Below, one piece after another: positions 52,292-60,411 of a stretch of DNA of 64,000 bases. Source of the DNA: Georgenia thermotolerans. Its GTDB lineage: Bacteria; Actinomycetota; Actinomycetes; Actinomycetales; Actinomycetaceae. Location: positions 34,865-98,864 of the forward strand of contig NZ_VUKF01000015.1 in NCBI RefSeq assembly GCF_009193185.1, read 5' to 3'. Numbering within the stretch: the stretch's first letter is position 1; each line of letters opens with the position of its first letter. Below the pieces are notes generated by a model. The model searched no databases, was not told the DNA's origin, and saw nothing but the letters and a program-made list of their open reading frames with translations. The position numbers and the translations under genes were made by a program.

Positions 52292-53437
52292 TCACAACGA
52301 CGCCGGGTCGAGCACGACGACCTTGTCGTCCCCGGGGCGCGGCTGCCCCCGGAAGGTGTTCGACGTCAGCAGCCACAGGTCGTGCCCGGCCGGGTCGACC
52401 GCGACGTCCCGCAGCCGGCCGTAGGTGCCGTCGAGCAGGCGCTCGGGCCGGCCGGCGACGCCGCCGGGCACGGGCACCCGCCACAGCGACTGCCCACGCA
52501 GCGCCGCGAGGTAGACGGCGTCGTCGAGCACGGCGATGCCGCTGGGCGAGGCGTCGTCGGTGGGCCACTGCACGAGCGGGTCGACGAACCGCGGGGCACC
52601 GCCGCGGCCCTCGACGACCGGCCAGCCGTAGTTGGACCCCGGCGTGATGAGGTTGAGCTCGTCCCACGTGTCCTGCCCGAACTCGCTGGCGTACATGCGC
52701 CCGGCGCCGTCCCAGGCGATGCCCTGGACGTTGCGGTGCCCCAGCGTCCACGCCGGTGAGCCGGGGAAGGGGTTGCCCGGGGCGGGGTGGCCGTCCTGGT
52801 CGATGCGGAGGATCTTCCCGCCCAGGGAGTCCAGGTCCTGCGCGTGCGCCCGGACGCCGGCGTCGCCGGTGGTGACGTAGAGGTCCCCGTCCGGGCCGAA
52901 GGCGAGGCGCCCGCCGTTGTGGAAGGTGCCCCGGGGGATGCCGGAAAGGATGACCGTGTCCGGGGTGAGGGAGTCGCCATCGAGGTGCATGCGGAGCACG
53001 CGGTTCTCCCCCGCGGCGCTGAGGTAGACGAAGACCCGCCCGTCCTGGGCGAAGGTGGGCGAGACGGCGATCCCCAGGAGGCCGCCCTCCCCGGTCGGCG
53101 CCACGCCGGGAACGGTGCCGACGGTGCGCGGCTTCTCGCCGTCGACCAGACGGACGACCTCGCCGCGGTCGCGCAGGGTGACCAGCGCCGAGCCGTCCGG
53201 CAGGAACGCGAGCCCCCACGGCACGTCCAGGTCGGTCGCCACCACCCGGGGCGCCACGGGGGCCGCGGGCGACGCCGGCGCGCCCGACGGCGATCCGGCC
53301 GACGGAGACGGGGTGGGGGCCGCCGTCGTCGGTCCGGGCGGCGTGCCACCGCTCCCGGCGCACCCGGCGAGGGCGAGCACGCCGGCGAGGACGACGGCGA
53401 GCAGCGACCGACCGGGGGGCCCACCCATCGCGCGCAT
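52292..53437 (-). CDS. PQQ-dependent sugar dehydrogenase-type lipoprotein
   Basis: A 381-residue secreted six-bladed propeller protein. The signal peptide ends in LALAGC (lipobox). A Thr/Pro/Ser-rich linker precedes VATDLDVPWGLAFLPDGSALVTLRDRG, the standard start of the soluble aldose dehydrogenase (Gdh-B/YliI) family. Later motifs are GEGGLLGIAV, FHNGGRLAFGPDGDLYVTTGD, LGHRNVQGIAW and YGWPVVEG. It may oxidise aldoses using PQQ; PQQ synthesis genes are not in this window and some members bind no PQQ. ATG at 53437. It is divergent from the truncated glycosylase gene. Confidence 0.87.
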   Translation of the reverse strand: MRAMGGPPGRSLLAVVLAGVLALAGCAGSGGTPPGPTTAAPTPSPSAGSPSGAPASPAAPVAPRVVATDLDVPWGLAFLPDGSALVTLRDRGEVVRLVDGEKPRTVGTVPGVAPTGEGGLLGIAVSPTFAQDGRVFVYLSAAGENRVLRMHLDGDSLTPDTVILSGIPRGTFHNGGRLAFGPDGDLYVTTGDAGVRAHAQDLDSLGGKILRIDQDGHPAPGNPFPGSPAWTLGHRNVQGIAWDGAGRMYASEFGQDTWDELNLITPGSNYGWPVVEGRGGAPRFVDPLVQWPTDDASPSGIAVLDDAVYLAALRGQSLWRVPVPGGVAGRPERLLDGTYGRLRDVAVDPAGHDLWLLTSNTFRGQPRPGDDKVVVLDPASL

Positions 53438-53483
53438 GCCTCATTGTCCCGGCGTCGCACCGCCCCGGTGGGAGGATCGGGCG

Positions 53484-53699
53484 GTGAGGATCTGGTCCCT
53501 GCACCCGCGCTATCTCGACCGGCAGGGGCTGACGGCGTGCTGGCGCGAGGGGCAGGTCGCGCACGAGTGGGGGCACCTGGCCGCCAAGCTCGCCGCGCGC
53601 AGCCCGGCGCGGGCCGCGGCCCAGCGCGACGTCACCCCGGCCGTGCACCCGCTCTTCGTCGTCGTGCCCGGGCCGGTGGAGGCGTGGGAGCGAGTGTGA
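53484..53699 (+). pseudogene. Internally deleted pyrimidine-dimer DNA glycosylase (EndoV family)
   Basis: A 71-residue frame. The start RIWSLHPRYLDRQGLTACWREG is the conserved N-terminus of the bacterial pyrimidine-dimer glycosylase/T4 endonuclease V family. It is joined directly to what I take to be the family's C-terminal segment (VAHEWGHLAAKLAARSP...HPLFVVVPGPVEAWER). The central ~70 residues, including the substrate-binding and catalytic helices, are missing. The reading frame is intact, so an in-frame deletion or a short natural variant are both possible. GTG at 53484 has GGAGG upstream. Confidence 0.7.
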
Positions 53700-53712
53700 C
53701 GGCGCACACGCC

Positions 53713-53718
53713 TACGCT
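53713..53718 (+). promoter_or_regulatory. -10 element, leaderless promoter
   Basis: TACGCT, six bases, then ATG at 53725. Confidence 0.5.
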
Positions 53719-53724
53719 CGATCC

Positions 53725-54120
53725 ATGGTCGGAGCGGTGCCGTACCTGAGCTATCCGGATGCGGCCCGAGCCATCGCCTGGCTGCAGGGGCTCGGGTTCG
53801 CGACGACGACCCGGCAGGACGCGCCCGACGGCCGGGTCGCGCACTGCGAGCTGCGCCTGGACGAGGCGGTGCTCATGGTGGCCAGCGACGACGCCGCCTA
53901 CACCGTCCCGCCCCTGCGCGGGTCGTCCACGGGCGCTGGCGTCTATCTGACGACGGAGGACGTGGACGGCCTGTTCCGGCGGGCCGTGGCCGCCGGGGCG
54001 GTCCCGGTCATCGAGCCGGAGGACACCGGATGGGGCTCCCGGCGAGCGCGCGTCCTCGACCCGTGCGGCCGCGAGTGGAGCTTCGGCTCCTACCGGCCCG
54101 GCGGGGCGGCATCGGCGTAA
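53725..54120 (+). CDS. VOC (glyoxalase/bleomycin-resistance) family protein
   Basis: A 131-residue protein of one VOC fold built from two beta-alpha-beta-beta-beta units. AVPYLSYPDAARAIAWLQGLGF starts the first unit; LTTEDVDGLFRRAVAAGAVPVIEPEDTGWGSRRARVLDPCGREWSFG closes the second. Related to the PhnB/glyoxalase-like group; metal-binding residues are not convincingly complete. Possible functions are antibiotic binding or small-molecule isomerisation. Leaderless by spacing to TACGCT. Confidence 0.82.
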   Translation: MVGAVPYLSYPDAARAIAWLQGLGFATTTRQDAPDGRVAHCELRLDEAVLMVASDDAAYTVPPLRGSSTGAGVYLTTEDVDGLFRRAVAAGAVPVIEPEDTGWGSRRARVLDPCGREWSFGSYRPGGAASA

Positions 54121-54158
54121 GGGCTCACGCTCGCCGCCCTGCGGCGCAACAATGGCGC

Positions 54159-54683
54159 ATGGCGCGCCTGACCCGATGGGCCCCGGCGGCGGCGCTCGCC
54201 CTCGCCGCCGGCCTCCTCGTGGGCTTCGTGCTCGCGATCCGCTCCGGCGGCCCGCGGACGAAGCGGGCGGTACGCGCCCTCGTCAAGCGCACGGTCAACC
54301 CGGTGATGCTGTTGCTGGCCGGCCGTCGGCACTGGTACGCCGCGGTCCTGCGGCACACCGGGCGCCGGTCCGGGCGGGCCTACGCCACGCCGGTGGTCGC
54401 CCTCCCGGCCGGCGACGCGTTCGTCATCCCGCTGCCCTACGGCGAGCACGTCGACTGGCTGCGCAACTGGCGCGCCGCGGGCCGGGCCACGCTCGTCCTG
54501 GACGGCGTCACCTACGACGTCGGCGCCCCCGAGGTGGTCGACGCCTCGGGCGTGGCCGCCCTGGTCGACGAGCGCCACCGCCGCGCCTGGCGGTGGTACC
54601 GCATCGAGACGTTCGTCCGGGCCCCTCGCACCGCTGCTCCCGCCGTCGTCGGGAGCGCGGCCCGCCCGCCGCTCGCGCCATGA
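54159..54683 (+). CDS. Deazaflavin (F420)-dependent nitroreductase-like protein
   Basis: A 174-residue protein with an N-terminal hydrophobic helix (about 8-25) and the DDN split-barrel domain of the F420-dependent oxidoreductase family: HWYAAVLRHTGRRSGRAYATPVVAL, then VIPLPYGEHVDWLRNWRAAG. Such enzymes use F420H2 or, in some subgroups, a fatty acid or heme. F420 genes are not in this window. ATG at 54159 starts the hydrophobic helix; the frame is open upstream without a good start. Confidence 0.85.
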   Translation: MARLTRWAPAAALALAAGLLVGFVLAIRSGGPRTKRAVRALVKRTVNPVMLLLAGRRHWYAAVLRHTGRRSGRAYATPVVALPAGDAFVIPLPYGEHVDWLRNWRAAGRATLVLDGVTYDVGAPEVVDASGVAALVDERHRRAWRWYRIETFVRAPRTAAPAVVGSAARPPLAP

Positions 54684-54689
54684 CCCCGG

Positions 54690-55553
54690 TCAGGTCAGCG
54701 CCGCCCAGATGAGCAGCTGCGTGACGCAGAAGCCGGTGACGAGGTTGAGCCACAGGAAGCGGCGCCAGCCGGCGTGCGCCTCCTCGCAGCGCTCGTCGGG
54801 CAGCGACCGGAACGGGGCGATGCTGACGACGTAGGGGACGACCAGCACGGCGGCGAGCCGGGCCGGCCAGCCCGCGGCCAGCATGACGAGCCCGGCGGCG
54901 GCGTACAGCGCCATGGCGGCCCGCACCGTCCGCGCCGCGCCCAGCCAGGTGGCCACCGACCCGATGCCGGCGGCCCGGTCGGCGCCGACGTCCTGCACCG
55001 CGCCGAAGGCCTGGGACGCCATGCCCCACAGGAAGAACGCCACCAGGACGGCGACCGCCGTCGCGCTCGCCGGCGCCCCGACGAGGACGAGCCCGAACAG
55101 GGCGGGGCTGACGAAGTGGGTGCTCGAGGTGACCGAGTCCAGCCCCGGCCGCTCCTTGAACCGCAGGCCCGGCGCGGAGTAGGCGATCACCGCGAACACG
55201 CTCACCGCGAGCACCGCGGTCGAGGCCGGCGAGCCGAGCGCGACGAGCGCGACGAGGAAGGGCACGTTCGTCACCGCGGCGGCCACGAGGGTGAGCCGGT
55301 GCAGGCGGCGGTCGAGGACGACCCCCTCGATGCCGCCCTTGCGCGGGTTGCGCAGGTCGGACTCGTAGTCGAAGACGTCGTTGACCCCGTACATGAGCAG
55401 GTTGTACGGGACGAGGAAATAGAGCGTGCCGACCACCCACGCCACCGTGACCCCGCCGCCGGAGGCGAGGTAGGCGGCGGCGAAGGGGTAGGCGGTGTTG
55501 ATCCAGCTCACCGGGCGCGAGGCGCCGAGCAGCTGGCGGAGCGCCCCGCTCAC
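54690..55553 (-). CDS. crtEb: Lycopene elongase / UbiA prenyltransferase
   Basis: A 287-residue membrane prenyltransferase that adds two C5 units to lycopene to give a C50 carotenoid precursor. Motif 1 is YGVNDVFDYESDLRNPRKGG (NDxxDxxxD) and motif 2 is GAVQDVGADRAAG (DxxxD). The position at the end of the crt operon and the overlap with crtYf (GTGA) match the C50 clusters of Corynebacterium and Micrococcus. The start is the GTG at 55553. It is convergent with the F420-type gene, 6 bp away. Confidence 0.92.
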   Translation of the reverse strand: MSGALRQLLGASRPVSWINTAYPFAAAYLASGGGVTVAWVVGTLYFLVPYNLLMYGVNDVFDYESDLRNPRKGGIEGVVLDRRLHRLTLVAAAVTNVPFLVALVALGSPASTAVLAVSVFAVIAYSAPGLRFKERPGLDSVTSSTHFVSPALFGLVLVGAPASATAVAVLVAFFLWGMASQAFGAVQDVGADRAAGIGSVATWLGAARTVRAAMALYAAAGLVMLAAGWPARLAAVLVVPYVVSIAPFRSLPDERCEEAHAGWRRFLWLNLVTGFCVTQLLIWAALT

Positions 55554-55873
55554 CGCTCCTCCCCCGCCGGGGCCTTCGCCGGGCGCAGCAGCTCCGCCAG
55601 CGCCGGCAGCAGCAGCGCGGCGGCGAGGGGCCAGGCGAGGTCCTCGACCGGCGCGAGCAGCAGCCGGGGCCCGGCCAGCGCCGCGGGGTCGTACCGGAAC
55701 AGGTCCGCGGCGATCATCACGCTGTCGAAGACGACGGTGAGGACGAGCAGGACGACGGCGACGACGCCGGTGCGCGCCCACCAGCCCAGCCCGAGCCGGC
55801 GGCGCCAGGTGGCCACCGCCGCGACCGCGGCCGCGACGAGGAGGAACAGGACGGCGAGTCCGACGTAGGTCAC
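55550..55873 (-). CDS. crtYf: C50 lycopene cyclase, subunit (CrtYf-like)
   Basis: A 107-residue membrane protein with three helices. DSVMIAADLFRYDPAALAGPRLLLAPVEDLAWPLAAALLLPAL carries the Pro/Glu pair (APVEDLAW) conserved in the CrtYcd/CrtYef heterodimeric lycopene cyclases. It should act with the protein encoded just upstream on the C50 precursor. GTG start at 55873. It overlaps both neighbours by 4 nt (GTGA). Confidence 0.9.
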   Translation of the reverse strand: MTYVGLAVLFLLVAAAVAAVATWRRRLGLGWWARTGVVAVVLLVLTVVFDSVMIAADLFRYDPAALAGPRLLLAPVEDLAWPLAAALLLPALAELLRPAKAPAGEER

Positions 55874-56337
55874 CGGGCCTCCTCGTCGGCCGCCGGACCG
55901 GCGCCGTCGTGCGCACCCGCCCGGGCCACCCGGCCGCCGTCGTGCGCACCCGCCCGGGCCACCCCGCCGCCGTCGTGCGCACCCGCCCCGGCGACCCGGC
56001 CGCCGTCGTCCGACCGCGCGCCGCGCGCCCGCGCGACGACGTCGACCAGGCCCCGCAGCACCAGGGTGAGGTAGCAGAGGAACACGATGAAGAACAGCTC
56101 CTCCAGCGGCAGCTCGGGCGCGAGCAGCACGCCGGTCATCCCCGCGCTGCCGCCGCGCTCGTAGAAGCCCGCCGAGATCGCCGCGACGTCCCACAGGAGG
56201 AACAGCGCCGTGCCGACCGCCACGACGACGGCGCCCCGGCGCGCGTCCGCCCACAGCACCAGCCGCCACCGGCGGTCGAGGAGCGCCAGGCAGCCCAGCG
56301 CCGCGAGCAGCGTGGCGAGGTAGAGCCAGCCGGTCAT
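55870..56337 (-). CDS. crtYe: C50 lycopene cyclase, subunit (CrtYe-like) with repeat tail
   Basis: A 155-residue membrane protein with three helices in the first ~100 residues. FYERGGSAGMTGVLLAPELPLEELFFIVFLCYL holds the PxE(E) motif typical of the cyclase partner. The rest is a Gly/Ala/Arg/His-rich tail of about 45 residues built from 11-residue repeats (AGAHDGGRVAR), which I have not seen described for this family. The start ATG at 56337 overlaps crtI by 4 nt, and its stop overlaps the crtYf start. Confidence 0.9.
   Translation of the reverse strand: MTGWLYLATLLAALGCLALLDRRWRLVLWADARRGAVVVAVGTALFLLWDVAAISAGFYERGGSAGMTGVLLAPELPLEELFFIVFLCYLTLVLRGLVDVVARARGARSDDGGRVAGAGAHDGGGVARAGAHDGGRVARAGAHDGAGPAADEEAR
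55902..56000 (-). repeat. 33-bp tandem repeat in crtYe
   Basis: Three full units (55902-55934, 55935-55967, 55968-56000) and a partial fourth. Each unit encodes 11 residues. The units differ at only a few positions, so the array is recent and may vary in copy number among strains. Confidence 0.85.
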
Positions 56338-57905
56338 CGCGGCACCGCCACCGGCGCGGGCGCCGGGCGGGCCGCCGCGCGCACCCGCTCGGCCATGATC
56401 TCGGCGCTGATGAGGCACATCGGCAGCCCGACGCCGGGGATGGTGCTCGACCCGGCGTAGTACAGCCCGGCGACCTTCTTCGAGGCGTTGCCGGCCCGGA
56501 ACATCGCGCTCTGGCGCAGGGTGTGCGCCGGGCCGAGCATCCCGCCGCGCCAGGCGTTGAGCCCGGACGCGAAGTCCGCCGGGCCGATGGTGCGCCGCAC
56601 GACGATGCGCTCGCGCAGGTCCGGCACGCCGGCCCAGCGGGCGATCTGATCGATGGCCGCGTCGGCGATGGCCTCGACCACCGGCCCGCCGCGGCCGGCG
56701 ATGCCGCCGCCGCCGATGCTCACGTCGGCGGGCACGGGCACGAGGACGAAGAGGTTCTCGTCCCCGGGCGGGGCCACCGAGGGGTCCGTCGCCGAGGGTT
56801 TGCACACGTACGCCGAGGCGGGGGCGGGCACCCGGCCGCCGAAGACGTCGTCGAAGTTCGCCCGCCAGTCCCGGGTGAAGAACAGCGAGTGGTGCGCCAG
56901 CGTGGGCAGCCGCCCGCGCACGCCGAGGAGGACGAGCACGGCTCCGGGCCCGGAGGTGCGCCGGTCCCACCACTCCTGGGGGAAGGTGCGCAGCCAGGGC
57001 GGCAGCAGCGCGGTCTCGACGTGGTGGAGGTCGGCGGCCCCGACGACGACGTCGGCGGCGAGCTCGTGCTCGGTCCCGGTGGCGTCGGTGTACCGCACGC
57101 CGCTGACCTGGGCGCGCCCCTTCCCGGGGCGGGTGGTGATGGCGGTGGCGGTGCACCCGGTGTGCAGCCGGGCGCCCTGGGCGGTGGCGAGCGCGGCGAC
57201 GACCTCGATGAGCCGGGCGAAGCCGCCCTGGGGGTAGAGCACGCCGCCGGTCAGGTCCAGGGCGCTCATGAGGTGGTACATGCTCGGCGCCCGGTCCGGG
57301 GAGGAGCCGAGGAAGACCGCGGGGTAGCCGAGGATCTGGCGCAGCCGCGGGTCGGTGACGTGCGCGGCGGCGAGGTCCTCCAGCGGGCGGAGCAGCAGCG
57401 GCCCCAGCCGGTGGGCGTGGCGCAGCACATCGGGTGCCAGGAAGGGCCGCAGCGAGGTGAAGCTGGTGTAGAGGAACCGGCGCAGGGCCAGGTCGTAGGT
57501 GCGCCGGGCCGAGGCCAGGTAGCGCTCGAGGCCGGCGCCGGCGCCCGGCTCCAGCCGCTCGAAGGTCGCCACGTTCGCGGCGGCGTCGGCCAGGATGTCC
57601 ACCGGCTCGTCGTGCCCCTCGAAGAAGACGCGGTACGCCGGGTCGAGCGGCACGAGGTCGAGCTGCTCGGCGGCGGTGGTCCCCAGCTGCCGGAAGAAGT
57701 GGTCGAACACCTCCGGCATGAGGTACCACGACGGGCCGGTGTCGAACCGGAACCCGCCGGCGCTCCACGACCCGGCGCGCCCGCCCAGGTCGCTGCGCTG
57801 CTCGAGCAGGTCGACGGCGTAGCCGTCGCGGGCGAGCAGCGCCGCGCCGGCGAGGCCGGCGATGCCGCCGCCGACGACGACGGCGCGAGGGGCGGTTGCG
57901 GTCAT
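56334..57905 (-). CDS. crtI: Phytoene desaturase (CrtI)
   Basis: A 523-residue FAD enzyme that desaturates phytoene to lycopene. The dinucleotide motif VVVGGGIAGLAGAALLAR is near residues 9-26, followed by LGGRAGSWSAGGFRFDTGPSWY, typical of CrtI. The C-terminal carotenoid-desaturase signature GLYYAGSSTIPGVGLPMCLISA is present, as is YPQGGFARLIE in the middle. It is flanked by crtB upstream and crtYe downstream with ATGA overlaps at both ends. Confidence 0.95.
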   Translation of the reverse strand: MTATAPRAVVVGGGIAGLAGAALLARDGYAVDLLEQRSDLGGRAGSWSAGGFRFDTGPSWYLMPEVFDHFFRQLGTTAAEQLDLVPLDPAYRVFFEGHDEPVDILADAAANVATFERLEPGAGAGLERYLASARRTYDLALRRFLYTSFTSLRPFLAPDVLRHAHRLGPLLLRPLEDLAAAHVTDPRLRQILGYPAVFLGSSPDRAPSMYHLMSALDLTGGVLYPQGGFARLIEVVAALATAQGARLHTGCTATAITTRPGKGRAQVSGVRYTDATGTEHELAADVVVGAADLHHVETALLPPWLRTFPQEWWDRRTSGPGAVLVLLGVRGRLPTLAHHSLFFTRDWRANFDDVFGGRVPAPASAYVCKPSATDPSVAPPGDENLFVLVPVPADVSIGGGGIAGRGGPVVEAIADAAIDQIARWAGVPDLRERIVVRRTIGPADFASGLNAWRGGMLGPAHTLRQSAMFRAGNASKKVAGLYYAGSSTIPGVGLPMCLISAEIMAERVRAAARPAPAPVAVPR

Positions 57906-58789
57906 CGGCGTTCCTCCAGGACGGCGCGGAGCAGGATGCGCGCCTTGACGAGGTCGGGCACCCGGACGCGGGTGCGGGTCAGGCGCGCGGCGGGGGTCGC
58001 CCGCAGCCGCCGGGCGAGCTCGGCGAACAGGTCGTGGGCGGCGCGCACGGCGCGGCGGCTGCTCGCGGGCAGGCGCGGGATGACCGCGCGGGCGGCGGCC
58101 AGGTCGGCGGCGACGTCGTCGAGCAGGACGTCGCGGCAGGCGTCGTCGAGCCGGTCGACGTCCACGCCGGGGAAGTAGCTGCGGCCGCGCAGGTCGTGGT
58201 CCTCGGCGAGGTCGCGCAGGAAGTTGATCTTCTGGAACGCCGCGCCGAGCCGGGCGGCGCCGTCGGCGAGCTCGGCGTAGGCCCGCTCGTCGCCGGGGAG
58301 GAACACCCGCAGGCACATGAGCCCGACCACCTCCGCCGAGCCGTGGACGTACTCGGCGAAGGAGCCGGCGTCGTGCGCGGTGACCGCCAGGTCCGCCCGC
58401 ATCGAGGCGAAGAACGGCTCGACGAGGTCGGGGCCGATGCCGCACCGGCGGGCGGTGAGCGCGAAGGCGTGGACGACGAGGTTGGCGCTGTGGCCGGTGC
58501 GCAGCGCCTGGTAGGTCTCCTCCTCCAGGACGGTGAGCAGGTGGGCGCGCTGCTCGGCGGGCCACTCCCCCGGCGCGTCGACGATCTCGTCGGCCACGCG
58601 CACCAGGGCGTAGACGTTGCGCACGTGGGTGCGCACCGGCTCGGCGAGCAGCCGGGTGGCCCACCCGAAGGAGGTGGAGTAGCCGGCGATGACGACGGCG
58701 GCGCTGGCCTGGGCGACGGCGTCGTACCGGGCCGCGGCGTCGTCCCGGGCGGCGGGGGGCGGGCGGCGCCGCACCGCGGGGGCGCTCAT
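57902..58789 (-). CDS. crtB: Phytoene synthase (CrtB)
   Basis: A 295-residue prenyl-condensing enzyme joining two GGPP into phytoene. The first Asp motif is in YALVRVADEIVDAP and the second in NFLRDLAEDHDLRGRSYFP, both needed for Mg-diphosphate. SYSTSFGW-type start is seen as GYSTSFGWATRLL. The operon position between crtE and crtI is canonical. ATG at 58789 overlaps the crtE stop by 4 nt. Confidence 0.94.
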   Translation of the reverse strand: MSAPAVRRRPPPAARDDAAARYDAVAQASAAVVIAGYSTSFGWATRLLAEPVRTHVRNVYALVRVADEIVDAPGEWPAEQRAHLLTVLEEETYQALRTGHSANLVVHAFALTARRCGIGPDLVEPFFASMRADLAVTAHDAGSFAEYVHGSAEVVGLMCLRVFLPGDERAYAELADGAARLGAAFQKINFLRDLAEDHDLRGRSYFPGVDVDRLDDACRDVLLDDVAADLAAARAVIPRLPASSRRAVRAAHDLFAELARRLRATPAARLTRTRVRVPDLVKARILLRAVLEERR

Positions 58790-59868
58790 GCCACCCGTGC
58801 CAGGCCGGCGGTGGTGGCGGCGATCCAGCCGCCGAGGTCGGCGCCGAGGTCCAGCGGCTCGGCCACCGCCCGGGCGGCCTCGCCGTAGCTGGCCGCGAGG
58901 TCCTCGATGAACCGGCGCGACCCGGCCGCCGTGAGCAGCTCGCGCACCCGCGCCGCCGCGGCGGCGTCGATGGCCGGGTCGCCGACGTAGGGCGCCAGCT
59001 CGGGCCACCACGGGGTGGTGCGGGCGTGGGCGATCAGCGGGGTGCACTTGCCCTCGCGCAGGTCCGACAGGGCGGGCTTGCCGGTGACGGCCTCCTCCCC
59101 GAAGACCCCGTCGAGGTCGTCGCGCAGCTGGAAGGCGACGCCGAGCAGGCGCCCGAGCTCGCCGAGCCGGGCGGTGACGGCCTCGTCCGCCCCGGCGAGC
59201 ACGGCGCCGGCCTGCAGGGGCAGCTCGAAGGAGTACACGGCGGTCTTGTGCTCCTCCATGGTCAGGATCTCCCCCAGGTCCGCCCCGCCGGTCAGGCTGA
59301 GGCGGACGTCGGCCAGCTCCCCGGCGGCGCTGATCCGCAGCGCCCGTTCGAGCAGGTCCAGCAGCCGGCGCACGGTGGGGGGCGGGGCGCCGCACAGGGC
59401 GACCGTGCGCACCGCCCCGGCCAGGGCCAGGTCGCCGGCGAGGAGGCCGGCGACGTCGCCGTAGTGCTCGGCGCGCGCCGGCGCGGCCCCGGCCCGGCGG
59501 GCGCGGTCGGCGAAGGTGCCCGAGACGTTGGGGCGCCCCCGGCGGGTGCGGTCGCCGTCGATGACGTCGTCGTGCACGACGAAGGCGGTGTGGAGCAGCT
59601 CCATGGCGGCGGCCACCTCCGCCGCCGCGGCGGCCTCGGTGCCGCCCAGGGCCTCGTGGACGGACAGGAGGAGCAGCGGGCGGAAGCGCTTGCCGCCGTC
59701 GGCCGCGCGCTCCAGCGCGGCCCACAGCTCGGCGTCGTGGGCGTCCACGCCGCCGCGGCGGGCGGCGAGGAAGCGGTGCAGGGCGGCGTCGGCGCGCGTC
59801 GGACGGGCGTGGCCGGGCGTGACGCCGTTCGCCCCGCGCGGGGCGCCGCCGTCGGGCCCGGCAGTCAT
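58786..59868 (-). CDS. crtE: Geranylgeranyl diphosphate synthase (polyprenyl synthetase)
   Basis: A 360-residue all-helical prenyl synthase. The first Asp-rich motif is HDDVIDGDRTRRGRP (DDxxD) and the second QLRDDLDGVFGEEAVTGKP. FARM-preceding residues (LLHTAFVV) contain no second large aromatic before DDxxD, which fits a C20 product. It makes GGPP for phytoene and, possibly, for the nearby prenyltransferases. ATG at 59868; the Gly/Ala-rich first ~25 residues are variable. It overlaps both neighbours by 4 nt. Confidence 0.92.
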   Translation of the reverse strand: MTAGPDGGAPRGANGVTPGHARPTRADAALHRFLAARRGGVDAHDAELWAALERAADGGKRFRPLLLLSVHEALGGTEAAAAAEVAAAMELLHTAFVVHDDVIDGDRTRRGRPNVSGTFADRARRAGAAPARAEHYGDVAGLLAGDLALAGAVRTVALCGAPPPTVRRLLDLLERALRISAAGELADVRLSLTGGADLGEILTMEEHKTAVYSFELPLQAGAVLAGADEAVTARLGELGRLLGVAFQLRDDLDGVFGEEAVTGKPALSDLREGKCTPLIAHARTTPWWPELAPYVGDPAIDAAAAARVRELLTAAGSRRFIEDLAASYGEAARAVAEPLDLGADLGGWIAATTAGLARVA

Positions 59869-60323
59869 CCGGCCACCCCCAGGGTGTCGCCGGTGGGCAG
59901 GTCCCCGTCGCCCAGGCCGTGCACGAGCTCGACGAGGGCGGGGCTCAGCGCCCAGGGCGCGGCCACGACGGCGCGGCCCAGCTCCTCGGGGTCGACCCAC
60001 CGGTGCGCGAGGACGCGGGCCGGGTCGGGGTCGCGCCGGCCGGTGACGGAGGCGAGGTAGACCCCGCGGGCCGCCACGGAGGCCGGCCGCACGCACACCG
60101 GCTCGACGAGGGTGAGGCCGAGGTCCTCGCGGCCCTGCCGGGCCACCGCCTGGGTCATCGGCTCGGCGGGGCGGGCGCGGCCGTCGAAGGCGTGGCTCCA
60201 CAGCCCCGGCCAGGCCCGGCGCACGAGCAGCACCCGGCCGGCGCCGTCGATGACGAAGCACGCGAAGCTGCGGACGTCGAGCACCGGCGGCGGCGCCGGA
60301 CGGTGCGGAGCGGTGGTGGTCAT
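59865..60323 (-). CDS. IDI-like NUDIX protein lacking catalytic residues
   Basis: A 152-residue protein at the head of the carotenoid operon, where type I isopentenyl-diphosphate isomerase is normally found. The C-terminal half follows IDI closely (HRWVDPEELGRAVVAAPWALSP), but the active site is eroded: the block WxNaVCGHP of IDI is WSHAFDGRA here, so the catalytic Cys aligns with Asp47 and the metal-binding His with Arg49. The NUDIX box is also broken (ARQGREDLG instead of REVxEELG), and the Glu residues of EHEID and PDEV are absent. A strong GGAGGAG precedes ATG at 60323. Catalysis is unlikely; a structural or ligand-sensing role is possible. Confidence 0.8.
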   Translation of the reverse strand: MTTTAPHRPAPPPVLDVRSFACFVIDGAGRVLLVRRAWPGLWSHAFDGRARPAEPMTQAVARQGREDLGLTLVEPVCVRPASVAARGVYLASVTGRRDPDPARVLAHRWVDPEELGRAVVAAPWALSPALVELVHGLGDGDLPTGDTLGVAG

Positions 60324-60357
60324 TGCTCCTCCTGGGTGGGCCGGTGTGAAGGAGATT

Positions 60358-60372
60358 ACTAGCCAGGCTAGT
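60358..60372. promoter_or_regulatory. Palindromic operator between the carotenoid operon and the MarR gene
   Basis: ACTAGCC-A-GGCTAGT is a perfect 15-bp palindrome, and a further GCTAG half-site lies nine bases on. It lies 34 bp upstream of the operon ATG (60323) and 39 bp upstream of the MarR ATG, within a short stretch markedly richer in A/T than its surroundings. It is the probable binding site of the MarR-type regulator. Confidence 0.75.
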
Positions 60373-60411
60373 TAAATGCTAGGTGAGATTTCCGGTGGTA
60401 ACCTCGGCCGC

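Noticed and set aside
60376..60411. Earlier ATG for the MarR-type regulator.
   Set aside because: It lies 3 bp beyond the operator palindrome with no ribosome site, and adds residues unlike the family; ATG at 60412 fits better.
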